DNA of 64,000 bases, taken from contig NZ_JBHSJJ010000004.1 of the NCBI RefSeq assembly GCF_042652345.1, forward strand, positions 310,001 to 374,000, given 5' to 3'. Source of the stretch: Negadavirga shengliensis. GTDB lineage: Bacteria > Bacteroidota > Bacteroidia > Cytophagales > Cyclobacteriaceae. Of this stretch, positions 34,796 to 43,576 are shown piece after piece; within the stretch, counting starts at the first letter, position 1, and every line of letters begins with the position of its first letter. A program made the translations under genes and the position numbers. The notes beneath the pieces were generated by a model. It was not told the origin of the DNA. It saw nothing but the letters and a program-made list of their open reading frames with translations, and ran no database searches.

Positions 34796-36736
34796 ATGAA
34801 ATTTTACACACCTGATAGACAAGCCAAAACGCTTTTCTATAATAGAAACTCTAAAACACCAACATCCACTATTCAAGGACTGCAACCGATACCGGTTTTA
34901 GGAGTATTGTTTTTTATATCCGTTCAGTTTTTTGGTTTTAACAGTCAGGCCCAAGACAGTCAATGGAAGCCGGAGGGAGACCGCATCATGACACAATGGG
35001 CAGAAAATATTGACCCTTCTCAGCCGCTTCCTGAATACCCAAGACCTCAGATGGAGCGTGAAGGATGGCAAAATCTCAATGGATTGTGGGAATATGCCAT
35101 CCGACCAAAAGGGGAAAGCCAACCGGCCCATTTTGAGGGAAACATATTGGTCCCTTTTGCTGTGGAATCCGCGCTGTCCGGCGTTGGTAAAGAAGTCGGG
35201 GCGGATAATGAACTTTGGTATTATCGGGAATTTGAAGTGGATAGAAACATGCGTCGGGGTGAGGTGCTGTTGCATTTTGGTGCGGTAGACTGGGAAGCCG
35301 AGGTTTTTGTGAATGGCAAAAGTGCAGGCGTACACCGGGGTGGCTATGACCCTTTCCATTTTGAGATCGGCACCTTACTTAGGTCAGGTAGGAAGCAGGA
35401 GCTGGCTGTCAGGGTATGGGATCCCAGCGATGAAGGACCTCAGCCCAGAGGCAAGCAAGTCCGGGAGCCACGGGGAATTTGGTATACGCCTGTTACAGGA
35501 ATATGGCAGACCGTGTGGCTGGAGGCAGTGCCGCAGCAATACATAGGAGGGATCAAGACAACGCCTGATTTAGATGCAAATAGCATTACCGTAGAAACCG
35601 ATATCCAAAGAGCAAAAACTGATCAGAAAGTACAGGTAAGGCTGTTGGACGGGAATAGGGTAATAAGTGAAAAAACCGTGAGCCCGGGTGAAACAGCGGT
35701 ACTCCAGGTGGATAACCCGAGGGTTTGGTCTTTGGATGATCCTTTTTTATATGATATGGAAATCGATTTGGTGGAAGGCCGAAGGACAGTTGATCAGGTG
35801 AAAACCTATACTGCATGGAGAAAAATCAGTATGGAAACGGATGCGGGGGGGATACAACGGATGCTTTTAAATGATGAATTTGTTTTCCAGTACGGTCCCT
35901 TGGACCAGGGTTGGTGGCCTGATGGCCTCTATACGGCCCCCACGGATGAGGCGCTGCTCTTTGATATTGTGAAAACCAAGGAAATGGGTTTCAACATGAT
36001 CCGCAAACACGTAAAAGTGGAGCCGGCCAGGTGGTACTATCATTGCGACCGGATGGGCATGCTGGTGTGGCAGGACATGCCAAGCGGGGATATGGGCAAC
36101 CGTTGGGAATCCAGACCGGGCATTATTGGGAAAGGAACGGAAAAGGACAGGACGCCTGAATCCGAAGCGATCTTCAGGGAGGAATGGAAAGCCATCATCG
36201 ATGCCAACTATAATTTTCCTTCCATCGTGGTGTGGGTACCGTTTAACGAGGCCTGGGGACAGTTCAAAACCCAAGAAATTGTGGAATGGACCATGAATTA
36301 TGATCCTACACGGCTGGTGAACAGTGCGAGCGGTGGTAATTTCACGACTTCCGGGCAAATCATGGACCTGCACAACTACCCGGATCCGGTGATGCCCGAC
36401 CCGGATATTTACGGCAAGGACCAGATCATCGTGTTGGGAGAGTATGGAGGACTTGGCTTACCCATCGAAGGGCATACCTGGCAGGAAAAGGACAACTGGG
36501 GTTATCAAAGTTTTAAGGACAAGGAGGAGTTGAAAAACCGGTATGACCAATTGATCAAGGATTTAAAGCCACTGGTAAATAAAGGACTTTCTGCTGCTGT
36601 TTATACCCAGACCACGGACGTTGAGGTGGAAGTAAACGGACTAATGACCTACGATAGGAAGGTGATAAAGTTCGATCCGTCATTTTTGAAAAAATTGCAT
36701 GAAGAATTGTATCGCATTAAAATCCCTCTAAAATGA
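34796..36736 (+). CDS. Glycoside hydrolase family 2 (beta-galactosidase/glucuronidase-like), exported
   Basis: The 646-residue protein has the GH2 three-domain plan: a sugar-binding jelly roll (about 70-260), an immunoglobulin-like domain and a TIM barrel from about 360. The acid/base is E485 in VPFNEAWGQF and the nucleophile E549 in VLGEYGGLG. The hydrophobic stretch at about 32-50 ends in SQAQ, so the signal peptide is preceded by an unusually long N-terminal tail; no later ATG offers a better start. It probably releases a terminal sugar in the periplasm. It overlaps the next gene by ATGA. The sugar released is unknown. Confidence 0.93.
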   Translation: MKFYTPDRQAKTLFYNRNSKTPTSTIQGLQPIPVLGVLFFISVQFFGFNSQAQDSQWKPEGDRIMTQWAENIDPSQPLPEYPRPQMEREGWQNLNGLWEYAIRPKGESQPAHFEGNILVPFAVESALSGVGKEVGADNELWYYREFEVDRNMRRGEVLLHFGAVDWEAEVFVNGKSAGVHRGGYDPFHFEIGTLLRSGRKQELAVRVWDPSDEGPQPRGKQVREPRGIWYTPVTGIWQTVWLEAVPQQYIGGIKTTPDLDANSITVETDIQRAKTDQKVQVRLLDGNRVISEKTVSPGETAVLQVDNPRVWSLDDPFLYDMEIDLVEGRRTVDQVKTYTAWRKISMETDAGGIQRMLLNDEFVFQYGPLDQGWWPDGLYTAPTDEALLFDIVKTKEMGFNMIRKHVKVEPARWYYHCDRMGMLVWQDMPSGDMGNRWESRPGIIGKGTEKDRTPESEAIFREEWKAIIDANYNFPSIVVWVPFNEAWGQFKTQEIVEWTMNYDPTRLVNSASGGNFTTSGQIMDLHNYPDPVMPDPDIYGKDQIIVLGEYGGLGLPIEGHTWQEKDNWGYQSFKDKEELKNRYDQLIKDLKPLVNKGLSAAVYTQTTDVEVEVNGLMTYDRKVIKFDPSFLKKLHEELYRIKIPLK

Positions 36737-37887
36737 AAAAGAGCTTACTGATTGCTTTGATGGCTTCCGGAATTCTGGTGGCCTGTGAATCCGGTAAAAG
36801 AAATGAAAAATCCAAAGACAAACCCCTTACACAAATGGACCCGTCAAAATTTGAAAAAACCCTGGAAGAAGGGGAGGTAAAATTGTACCGTTTATCTAAC
36901 AGCAACGGTTTGGAGATGACTGTCACCAATTTTGGAGCACGAGTGGTGGAGCTGTTTACCCCGGACAAAAACGGGAATTTTGAGGACATTGTGCTTGGCT
37001 ACGATAACCTGGATGATTATATCAACCACGCCAACAGCTACTACGGAGCCCCCATCGGCAGGTACGGAAACAGGATTGCCGGTGCAAAATTCACGCTGCA
37101 AGGCAAAGAATACGAGTTGGAAGCCAACAACGGACCCAATAACCTTCACGGATGGCCCGGCGGATATCACAATGTAGTATGGGAAGTGCTGGAAGCCACT
37201 GACCAAAAATTGGCCATGAAATATATTTCTGAGGACGGTCATGGAGGATTTCCGGGAACCTTAACGGTATATATGACTTATTCATTGACAGATGATAATG
37301 AATTTAAAATCGAATATGAGGCTGAGACGGACAAACCCACCATTGTGAACCTAACGCACCATTCCTTTTTCAACCTCAACGGACATGGAGAGGGTGATGT
37401 GCTTAATCATAAAATGCAGCTTAACGCCGATCACTATACCCCGGTCAATGAGGTGCTGATCCCTTTGGGAGAAATAGCACCTGTAGAAGGCACGCCGATG
37501 GATTTTAGAGAACCTTTTCTTGTGGGTGAACGGATAGCCCATGATTTTGATCAATTGAAAATAGCTGGTGGATATGACCACAACTGGGTTCTGAACAATG
37601 ACGCTGAAGGAGGGACCATTTGGGCAGGGTCCGTCTGGGTGCCTGAAAACGGCCGGAAGATGGAGGTTTATACTGACCAGCCTGGTATGCAGGTTTATAC
37701 CGGTAATTTTATGGATGGTAAGGGTAAATCCAAAGCAGGGAAGACCTACGGAAAAAGAGGAGCCATTTGTTTTGAAACCCAGCATTTTCCTGATTCACCC
37801 AACCAACCCGACTTCCCATCGGTTGAATTGAATCCCGGAGAAACCTACGAACATCTGTGTATTTATAAATTCACCGTGGAAGATTAA
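36733..37887 (+). CDS. Aldose 1-epimerase (galactose mutarotase) lipoprotein
   Basis: This 384-residue protein converts the alpha and beta forms of an aldose. It has a lipoprotein signal ending LVAC (C18), an RYGNRI motif, the catalytic histidine region NLTHHSFFNL and the catalytic Glu in CFETQHFPDSPN. Periplasmic lipoprotein mutarotases are less common than cytosolic GalM. It starts inside the stop of the GH2 gene (ATGA overlap) and is followed after 5 bases by a lactonase gene. The trio therefore forms one operon that handles a sugar released by the GH2 enzyme. Confidence 0.95.
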   Translation: MKKSLLIALMASGILVACESGKRNEKSKDKPLTQMDPSKFEKTLEEGEVKLYRLSNSNGLEMTVTNFGARVVELFTPDKNGNFEDIVLGYDNLDDYINHANSYYGAPIGRYGNRIAGAKFTLQGKEYELEANNGPNNLHGWPGGYHNVVWEVLEATDQKLAMKYISEDGHGGFPGTLTVYMTYSLTDDNEFKIEYEAETDKPTIVNLTHHSFFNLNGHGEGDVLNHKMQLNADHYTPVNEVLIPLGEIAPVEGTPMDFREPFLVGERIAHDFDQLKIAGGYDHNWVLNNDAEGGTIWAGSVWVPENGRKMEVYTDQPGMQVYTGNFMDGKGKSKAGKTYGKRGAICFETQHFPDSPNQPDFPSVELNPGETYEHLCIYKFTVED

Positions 37888-37892
37888 TATCG

Positions 37893-38915
37893 ATGAATAA
37901 GGCAGGTTTTTTTCCGTTAATGCTGCTTTTGGCGCTTTGGATTGCAGCTTGTGGTCCTAAAAAGAGTGAAGGGGAAAAGCAGGAAACCCTTTCTCTGGAG
38001 ATTGAAAGGCATGATCCCCGGCTTGACCAAATCATCGATCCTGAAGCCGAAGCGGTAATTTTGGGCAGTGGATTCGAGTGGACCGAAGGTCCGCTTTGGC
38101 TGGAAAAGGAACAAAAGCTTTTGTTTTCCGATATACCCTATAACCGGGTCCATTCGTGGACGGCAGAAGAGGGTGTTTCCATTTATCTGGAACCGGCGGG
38201 ATTTACCGGGGAAGGTACCCGGGGAGGAGAACTGGGATCCAACGGCTTGCTGCTCGACCCGGAAGGAGCGTTGGTTTTATGCCAACATGGAGACAGGAGA
38301 ATGGCCAAAATGAAGGCTCCCCTGAATTCGCCGAAGGCGGAATACGAAACCATAGTGGACAATTTTGAGGGCATGCGTTTCAATAGCCCTAATGATGCAG
38401 CATATGATGCCGGAGGGGATCTGTATTTTACAGATCCACCTTACGGTTTGGAAAAAAACATGGAAGATCCCTCCAAAGAAATTCCCTTTCAGGGGGTTTA
38501 TAGGTTCTCAAAAGAAGGAGAGCTTACGCTTTTATTGGATTCCATTTCGAGGCCCAATGGATTGGCGTTTTCTCCGGACGGCGGTTCACTGATCATCGCC
38601 AACTCTGATCCAGCTAAACCTATTTGGTATGCATACAGCGTTTCGTCTGATGGCGATCTGTCTCAAGGGAGGATTTTCTACGATGCCACTGAGGAATTTA
38701 AAACGGATAAAGGGCTTCCGGATGGTTTGAAAGTCAGGAAGGACGGCTTGATTTTTGCCACCGGCCCGGGAGGAGTATGGATTTTTGATCAACAGGCAAA
38801 GGTTTTGGGCAGGCTGAAAGTAGGTGAGCTTACCTCCAATGTGGCCTTGGACAAAGCCGGCAAAAACCTGTATGTGACCGCAGATAGCTATGTGGTGAGG
38901 ATCGCCCTCAAATAA
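37893..38915 (+). CDS. SMP-30/gluconolactonase-like lipoprotein
   Basis: The 340-residue protein has a lipoprotein signal ending IAAC and a six-bladed SMP-30 beta-propeller. Typical marks are EWTEGPLWL at the first metal ligand, NSPNDAAYD and RPNGLAFSPDG in the propeller, and the PDGLKV strand near the end. The family opens sugar lactones with a divalent metal. As the third gene of the GH2 operon it would open a lactone made by an oxidase; the divergent cytochrome-fused dehydrogenase is the obvious candidate for that oxidase. Confidence 0.93.
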   Translation: MNKAGFFPLMLLLALWIAACGPKKSEGEKQETLSLEIERHDPRLDQIIDPEAEAVILGSGFEWTEGPLWLEKEQKLLFSDIPYNRVHSWTAEEGVSIYLEPAGFTGEGTRGGELGSNGLLLDPEGALVLCQHGDRRMAKMKAPLNSPKAEYETIVDNFEGMRFNSPNDAAYDAGGDLYFTDPPYGLEKNMEDPSKEIPFQGVYRFSKEGELTLLLDSISRPNGLAFSPDGGSLIIANSDPAKPIWYAYSVSSDGDLSQGRIFYDATEEFKTDKGLPDGLKVRKDGLIFATGPGGVWIFDQQAKVLGRLKVGELTSNVALDKAGKNLYVTADSYVVRIALK

Positions 38916-38925
38916 GCCGATAAAA

Positions 38926-40062
38926 TTACAGAGGGAAAGGCAGCAAGCGCTCTCTCAACCAGTGACCGATTTCATGAGGAAATGTTTTGTTTCCCATGAA
39001 AATATCGGTAAGATATTCACAACCCTTTTGGCCGTATTTATTGATCAACATCTTTCTGACATGCGGCTGTCCATAAAATGTCCGGCTTAATAATCCTGAC
39101 GTTTTTAATTCGCGCAGGAGGTTGTTTTTCAATGTGGTCTGGTAAGCTTCAACGGCAGCACTTGGATTTGCAAAATGTTTATGGATACATTTTGCTGCCA
39201 GTTGCCCGCTGTACAACGCATTGGAAATACCCTCGGCCGTTAAAGGATCTGCAAAGCCGGCGGCATCTCCGGCCAGAAAGACCCTGTTTTTAGCAAAACC
39301 GTCTTTCCTGGCGCCAATGGGTATTTGAAACCCATGGGCTTCTTCTTTTATGATTTGCCTGACCCCTAATTTTTCCAGATAGTACCGATAATAATCTTTT
39401 AAATTGATCCTGGATTTCCTGAAACAGGCCACACCAATGGAAAGGTGCGCTCTTTTGGGAAAGCACCAGGCATATCCATAAGGCACGGTATCCACATCGA
39501 ACCTTACCGTTTGCGAGAGCTTTTCAAAGGTGCCTGTATCCACCTCAACCTCATACTCTAAAGCGGGGATCAGCTGGCGGCTCTCTTTCCATCCAGCCAT
39601 CCTTGCAGTAGGACTGAAAGCGCCATCGGCAACAATGAGGTAATCGCTTTCCACAAGGCCCGTTGTGGTCTTCAATTCCAGTTTTGATCCCATCCCGATA
39701 TGCTCCAAAACACATTTTTGAATCAATTTTGCACCTTTTTCAACCGCTTTTTCGGTAATTAAAGCATCAAACTTATCCCGCATCACCATGGTAATAACCG
39801 GAGCATTTCGGCTTGCAGTGAAACAGCGGTCTGAATTCTCAAAGTGTACTTCTATTTCCGAAAACTCCTTCTCCGCAACCTGGGACACATCAAAAGGCAA
39901 CAAGTTTCTACCCCGGTAGACGAGTCCTCCTCCGCAGGTTTTGTATCGGGGGAGGGTCTCCTTTTCAAAAATAGCAACGGAAAGGTTGGCTGCACTGGCT
40001 TCATAGGCTGCCATGGCGCCGGCCGGCCCCGTACCTATAATGACAATATCGAAAGATGGCAT
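38926..40062 (-). CDS. Geranylgeranyl-reductase-family FAD oxidoreductase
   Basis: The 378-residue protein has an N-terminal FAD motif IIGTGPAGAMAAYEA, the YKTCGGGLVYRG block diagnostic of geranylgeranyl reductases, and GDAAGFADPLTAEGIS for the second FAD contact. Such enzymes hydrogenate isoprenoid double bonds, for instance in chlorophyll tails, archaeal lipids or menaquinone. In a non-photosynthetic Bacteroidota the substrate is probably a quinone or carotenoid side chain, which is inference. It converges on the GH2 operon with a 10 bp gap. Confidence 0.92.
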   Translation of the reverse strand: MPSFDIVIIGTGPAGAMAAYEASAANLSVAIFEKETLPRYKTCGGGLVYRGRNLLPFDVSQVAEKEFSEIEVHFENSDRCFTASRNAPVITMVMRDKFDALITEKAVEKGAKLIQKCVLEHIGMGSKLELKTTTGLVESDYLIVADGAFSPTARMAGWKESRQLIPALEYEVEVDTGTFEKLSQTVRFDVDTVPYGYAWCFPKRAHLSIGVACFRKSRINLKDYYRYYLEKLGVRQIIKEEAHGFQIPIGARKDGFAKNRVFLAGDAAGFADPLTAEGISNALYSGQLAAKCIHKHFANPSAAVEAYQTTLKNNLLRELKTSGLLSRTFYGQPHVRKMLINKYGQKGCEYLTDIFMGNKTFPHEIGHWLRERLLPFPL

Positions 40063-40110
40063 GGAAAGATATGACTTGGATTGATAATGATCTTGAAAAA
40101 AACAAGGGGT

Positions 40111-40479
40111 TTAAATATCATCAGGCTCCCGCTCCGGCCATTCAGGTCCCGTGAGCTGGAGGATTTTATTTTTGGGATCTATCCGGAAATTCAACTCCAT
40201 TTTCTCTTTGTCTTGTTCATGAATATTCAAGCAGGCATTGTAATGAACCTTATCATACTTGACAGTAAATTTACCCTGATGGTTTTTAATAAAAACAAGA
40301 TCATCTCCAATTTCTGTATTTTCGGCTATAGCACCTTCTGATTTCAAATAATAACTCAGGAATATATCCAAAGCCCTCTGTTCATTTTTAAGAAACGATG
40401 TGAGGGCATTCTTCTTCGGTGTAGAAGATTCATCGGTAAGTTTTGTTTCATTGATATTAAATTCCCAATGTTGTTGCAT
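40111..40479 (-). CDS. Small hypothetical protein
   Basis: This 122-residue protein has no signal peptide and no motif I recognise. It is polar, with a helical N-terminal half and several beta-like stretches (DLVFIKNHQGKFTVKYDKV, MELNFRIDP). The coding composition is convincing and it lies 48 bp upstream of, and in line with, the geranylgeranyl-reductase gene, so the two may be co-transcribed. Confidence 0.6.
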   Translation of the reverse strand: MQQHWEFNINETKLTDESSTPKKNALTSFLKNEQRALDIFLSYYLKSEGAIAENTEIGDDLVFIKNHQGKFTVKYDKVHYNACLNIHEQDKEKMELNFRIDPKNKILQLTGPEWPEREPDDI

Positions 40480-40860
40480 AGACCAAATATAGAATTTTTA
40501 AAGGAAAACTCCACTTCTCTCGGCCATTGTAATCATCACATTGATTTTTCTTAAAAAATTCGCGGGAAATACAGTAGCCCATCCGGTTAGAGCAGCGTAT
40601 TGCTATCAGAGCAAAAGAATTATGGTTTATGCCAGCAATTATTTAAATTAAGCTAAAATTCACAATACAGTCTTTATTTAACCAAAGCCTTTTCACATTT
40701 ACCATGGAAGTATTTTATTTACAATCCAACCCATCCTTTTGTGATCTTGAATCTACCGGTGCTTTAAAATGGAATTTTTAGACAAAGGAAATTATTCAGA
40801 CATTCTGTGATTCTTTAGCGGAAAATATTTAGCATTATAAACATCTCAAAATAGTAGTAT
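40480..40860. other. Intergenic gap (381 bp), no gene seen
   Basis: The stretch is AT-rich and lies between divergent genes. It holds a 25-codon open frame at about 40704 that I do not call, and a 13-base match to a tRNA D-arm (40585-40597) without any tRNA around it. No clear promoter or dyad was found. Confidence 0.6.
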
Positions 40861-41562
40861 ATGAAACCCATAGTCCAAATCAGTTTAGATCTTACCAACA
40901 TTGATGAAGCCTTGGAAACGGCTTCTCTAGCCATGCGCGCAGGCGTGGATTGGCTGGAAGCAGGCACACCTTTGATTCTGGCAGAGGGACTGCACGGTGT
41001 GCGGAAGTTAAGAGAGGCATTTCCCCATACCCCTATAGTGGCAGATCTGAAAACCATGGATGGTGGCTATTTGGAGGCTGAAATGATGGCCAAAGCCGGA
41101 GCTACCCATGTGGTGGTGATGGCAAGGGCTCACGAAGAAACCATCAAATGTGTGGTGCAGGCTGGGAAGGACCATGGTGTAAAAGTGATGGGCGATAATC
41201 TTGGTTGTCCCGATATGGTGGCAGGAGCGAAAATGTTGGAAGATTTGGGTTGTGACTTTATTGTACACCATATTGGCTATGATGAAAGACGGGGGATTGC
41301 CGCACAGGGAAAACGTATGCCCAGTCCCCTCGACCAATTGCGGGAAATAGTGGAAGCGGTAAGCATTCCCGTGCAGGCTGTGGGAGGGTTAAGCCTGGAA
41401 CAAGCCATATCCACACCCGTCTATGGGGCCCCACTGGTGGTCCTGGGGGCTCCGCTGACCATTGACGCCGATGCGTTCAAAACTGCTGAGGGGGATTTGG
41501 AAGCTTCTTTGAGAAAGATCTGTGAAGCGATACATGCCCATGGAGATGTGATCATAAAATAA
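40861..41562 (+). CDS. OMPDC-superfamily enzyme (KGPDC / hexulose-6-phosphate synthase-like)
   Basis: The 233-residue protein is a (beta/alpha)8 barrel with the catalytic D-x-K-x-x-D motif ADLKTMDGG (D62, K64, D67). VAGLDLTNIDEAL-like opening and GGLSLEQA near the end also fit. The superfamily includes 3-keto-L-gulonate-6-phosphate decarboxylase and 3-hexulose-6-phosphate synthase; which reaction occurs cannot be told from the motif. It heads a cluster of sugar dehydrogenases and an isomerase. It is separated from them by 157 bp that contain an intergenic repeat, so it may be transcribed partly apart. Confidence 0.88.
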   Translation: MKPIVQISLDLTNIDEALETASLAMRAGVDWLEAGTPLILAEGLHGVRKLREAFPHTPIVADLKTMDGGYLEAEMMAKAGATHVVVMARAHEETIKCVVQAGKDHGVKVMGDNLGCPDMVAGAKMLEDLGCDFIVHHIGYDERRGIAAQGKRMPSPLDQLREIVEAVSIPVQAVGGLSLEQAISTPVYGAPLVVLGAPLTIDADAFKTAEGDLEASLRKICEAIHAHGDVIIK

Positions 41563-41606
41563 AATGAATATCGCTTAAATTCAACAAAATATATAATGAA
41601 ATCGAG

Positions 41607-41655
41607 CATGACGCAAGCGGCCCACGGAGGGATGATTATCATCATGCGAGATTCC
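41607..41655. repeat. Dispersed intergenic repeat, copy 2
   Basis: The first 28 bases match 13825-13852 at 22 of 28 positions, and a CGAGATTC block follows. The rest of the 157 bp gap up to 41719 is rich in short GC-type repeats (GCATG and GCAAGC words). This element interrupts an otherwise compact gene cluster. Confidence 0.5.
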
Positions 41656-41719
41656 ATGCCTGCATGCTGAAGTGCATTACGGCCCGCAAGCATGACCGCT
41701 AAAAATCAATTATAAACAC

Positions 41720-42745
41720 ATGAAATCTGCTGCTGTAGTGAATTACGCGGAAGCCAAAGGCTCCGTAGAAATAAGGGAAATCGAAAAGCCGGAAATTGGG
41801 GAGGGCGAGGTATTGTTGGAGGTGGAAAACGTGGGGGTATGTGGAAGCGATCTCCATCAATGGACATCGGATCATAGCTGGCCCGTTAATTACCCGGTGG
41901 TATTGGGACATGAATTCGGTGGAAAGATTGCGGAGATTGGTCCTGGAGTTCAGGGATGGAAGACAGGAGACAGGGTGGTCAGCGAAACGGCTGCCGTTAT
42001 TGACCCACTGAATCCCATGAGCAGGGTTGGGCTGTATAATCTTGATCCTACCAGAAAAGGTTTTGGTTATGGGGTTAACGGCGCCATGACCCGCTATGTA
42101 AGGGTGCCGGCCCGCTGTTTGCACCATGTGCCTGACCATGTGCCTTTTGAAGAGGCGTGCCTCACCGAGCCCTGCTGTGTGGCATACAATGCCGTAATTA
42201 TGAACTCCACTATCAGACCCGGTGACAGGGTGGTTGTGATCGGACCCGGAACCATTGGGATTTTATGTGCGGTGATGGCCAGGTTGAACGGTGCCCATGT
42301 GGCTGTATTGGGGCTGGAGGCGGACCGCGGAAGACTGGAACTTGTAAAACAATACGGCTGTGAAGGTTTGATAGGAAGTGCGGACGAATGGGCAAGAGCA
42401 GGTGATGGCATGGGCGCAGACCTCGTGGTAGATGCCGCCGGAACCAGCGCCACCTTGCAGATAGCCATGGCACTGGTGCGGCCAAATGGCCAAATAACCA
42501 AAGTAGGCTGGGGACCTCAGCCTTGTAACTTTACATTGGATCCCATTGTACAGAAGAATGTAAGGTTGCAGGGTAGCTTCAGTCACAACTGGCCTATATG
42601 GGAGAAAGTAATCAGCATGATGGGCTCGGGAATGCTGGATGTTAAACCCATCATCGGAGGGGTATGGCCCATTACTTCCTGGTTGGAAGCTTTTGAAAAG
42701 ATGCATCATGGGGAAGTGGTAAAAAGTGTATTAAAACCGGTATGA
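41720..42745 (+). CDS. Medium-chain Zn-dependent dehydrogenase (sorbitol/threonine DH-like)
   Basis: The 341-residue protein is an MDR dehydrogenase with the catalytic-zinc residues in GVCGSDLHQW (Cys) and LGHEFGGK (His, Glu) and an NAD-binding Rossmann motif VVVIGPGTIGIL. The four cysteines that bind the structural zinc in many relatives are absent from the lobe after GDRVVSETAA. Polyols, sugars or threonine are the usual substrates. It overlaps the next gene by ATGA, so the two dehydrogenases are translated together. Confidence 0.92.
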   Translation: MKSAAVVNYAEAKGSVEIREIEKPEIGEGEVLLEVENVGVCGSDLHQWTSDHSWPVNYPVVLGHEFGGKIAEIGPGVQGWKTGDRVVSETAAVIDPLNPMSRVGLYNLDPTRKGFGYGVNGAMTRYVRVPARCLHHVPDHVPFEEACLTEPCCVAYNAVIMNSTIRPGDRVVVIGPGTIGILCAVMARLNGAHVAVLGLEADRGRLELVKQYGCEGLIGSADEWARAGDGMGADLVVDAAGTSATLQIAMALVRPNGQITKVGWGPQPCNFTLDPIVQKNVRLQGSFSHNWPIWEKVISMMGSGMLDVKPIIGGVWPITSWLEAFEKMHHGEVVKSVLKPV

Positions 42746-43536
42746 TGAGGCTAAAAGACAAAGTGATTGTGATAACCGGGAGCACCACCGGCATCGGTAA
42801 GGCCATTGCCCAGCGATGTGTCAAAGAAGGCGCCAAGGTTGTGGTTCACGGTCTTGAAGAAGCATGGGGTCAAGAAGTGCTTCGGGAGTTGGGGGAGGAT
42901 AACGCTGCCCTGCACATAGAGGATCTGACCCAGGACGGTTGTGCGGAGAGACTTGTAAAAACAGCGCTGAACCGCTTCGGTAAACTGGATGCCTTGGTCA
43001 ACAATGCCGCATGGGTAGTCACTTCAAGCATTGATGATACGGATAAGACTTTTTTACAAAAGGTACTTGAAATCAATACCATTGCCCCCTTATTGTTGAT
43101 CAAAGCGGCTCTTCCGGAGCTGGAAAAAACAGGTGGCGGTGTTTTGAACATAGGTTCTGTGAATGCCTGGAGCGGAGAGCCGCAATTGTTGGCTTACAGC
43201 ATCTCGAAAGGCGGGCTGATGACCATGACCAGAAACCTGGGGGACAGCCTGTTCAGGGATTATGGCGTAAAGGTCAACCAGATCAATCCTGGCTGGGTAC
43301 TGACGGAAACCGAAATCCAGCGAAAAAAAGACCAAGGGCTGTCTGATGCTTGGTATGAAAGCATACCTGCCATGTACGCCCCGGCAGGAAGGATCATTTG
43401 GCCCAAGGAAATAGCGGCTGCGGCCGTATTTTGGCTTTCCGATGAATCCGGTCCTGTGAGTGGCCAGGTGATGGAACTGGAGCAATATCCCATGATAGGC
43501 AGAAACGCGCCTAAAGATACCAGCACGATTAAGTAG
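42742..43536 (+). CDS. Short-chain dehydrogenase/reductase
   Basis: The 264-residue SDR has TGSTTGIGKAI for NAD(P) binding, the NNAAW motif and the catalytic Ser-Tyr-Lys set in NIGSVNAWSG...AYSISKGG. It reduces or oxidises a sugar-like ketone or alcohol. The start overlaps the stop of the MDR gene (ATGA). The next gene, an isomerase, starts 40 bp later. The pair of dehydrogenases suggests stepwise oxidation and reduction of one sugar carbon. Confidence 0.93.
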   Translation: MMRLKDKVIVITGSTTGIGKAIAQRCVKEGAKVVVHGLEEAWGQEVLRELGEDNAALHIEDLTQDGCAERLVKTALNRFGKLDALVNNAAWVVTSSIDDTDKTFLQKVLEINTIAPLLLIKAALPELEKTGGGVLNIGSVNAWSGEPQLLAYSISKGGLMTMTRNLGDSLFRDYGVKVNQINPGWVLTETEIQRKKDQGLSDAWYESIPAMYAPAGRIIWPKEIAAAAVFWLSDESGPVSGQVMELEQYPMIGRNAPKDTSTIK

Positions 43537-43576
43537 ATGATAATGATTATTTTCCAAAATTTTTAACAACAACTAT

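Noticed and set aside
40585..40597. 13-base match to a tRNA D-arm (GGTTAGAGCAGCG)
   Set aside because: No acceptor stem, anticodon stem or TPsiC arm can be built around it, so it is a chance match or at most a trace of one.
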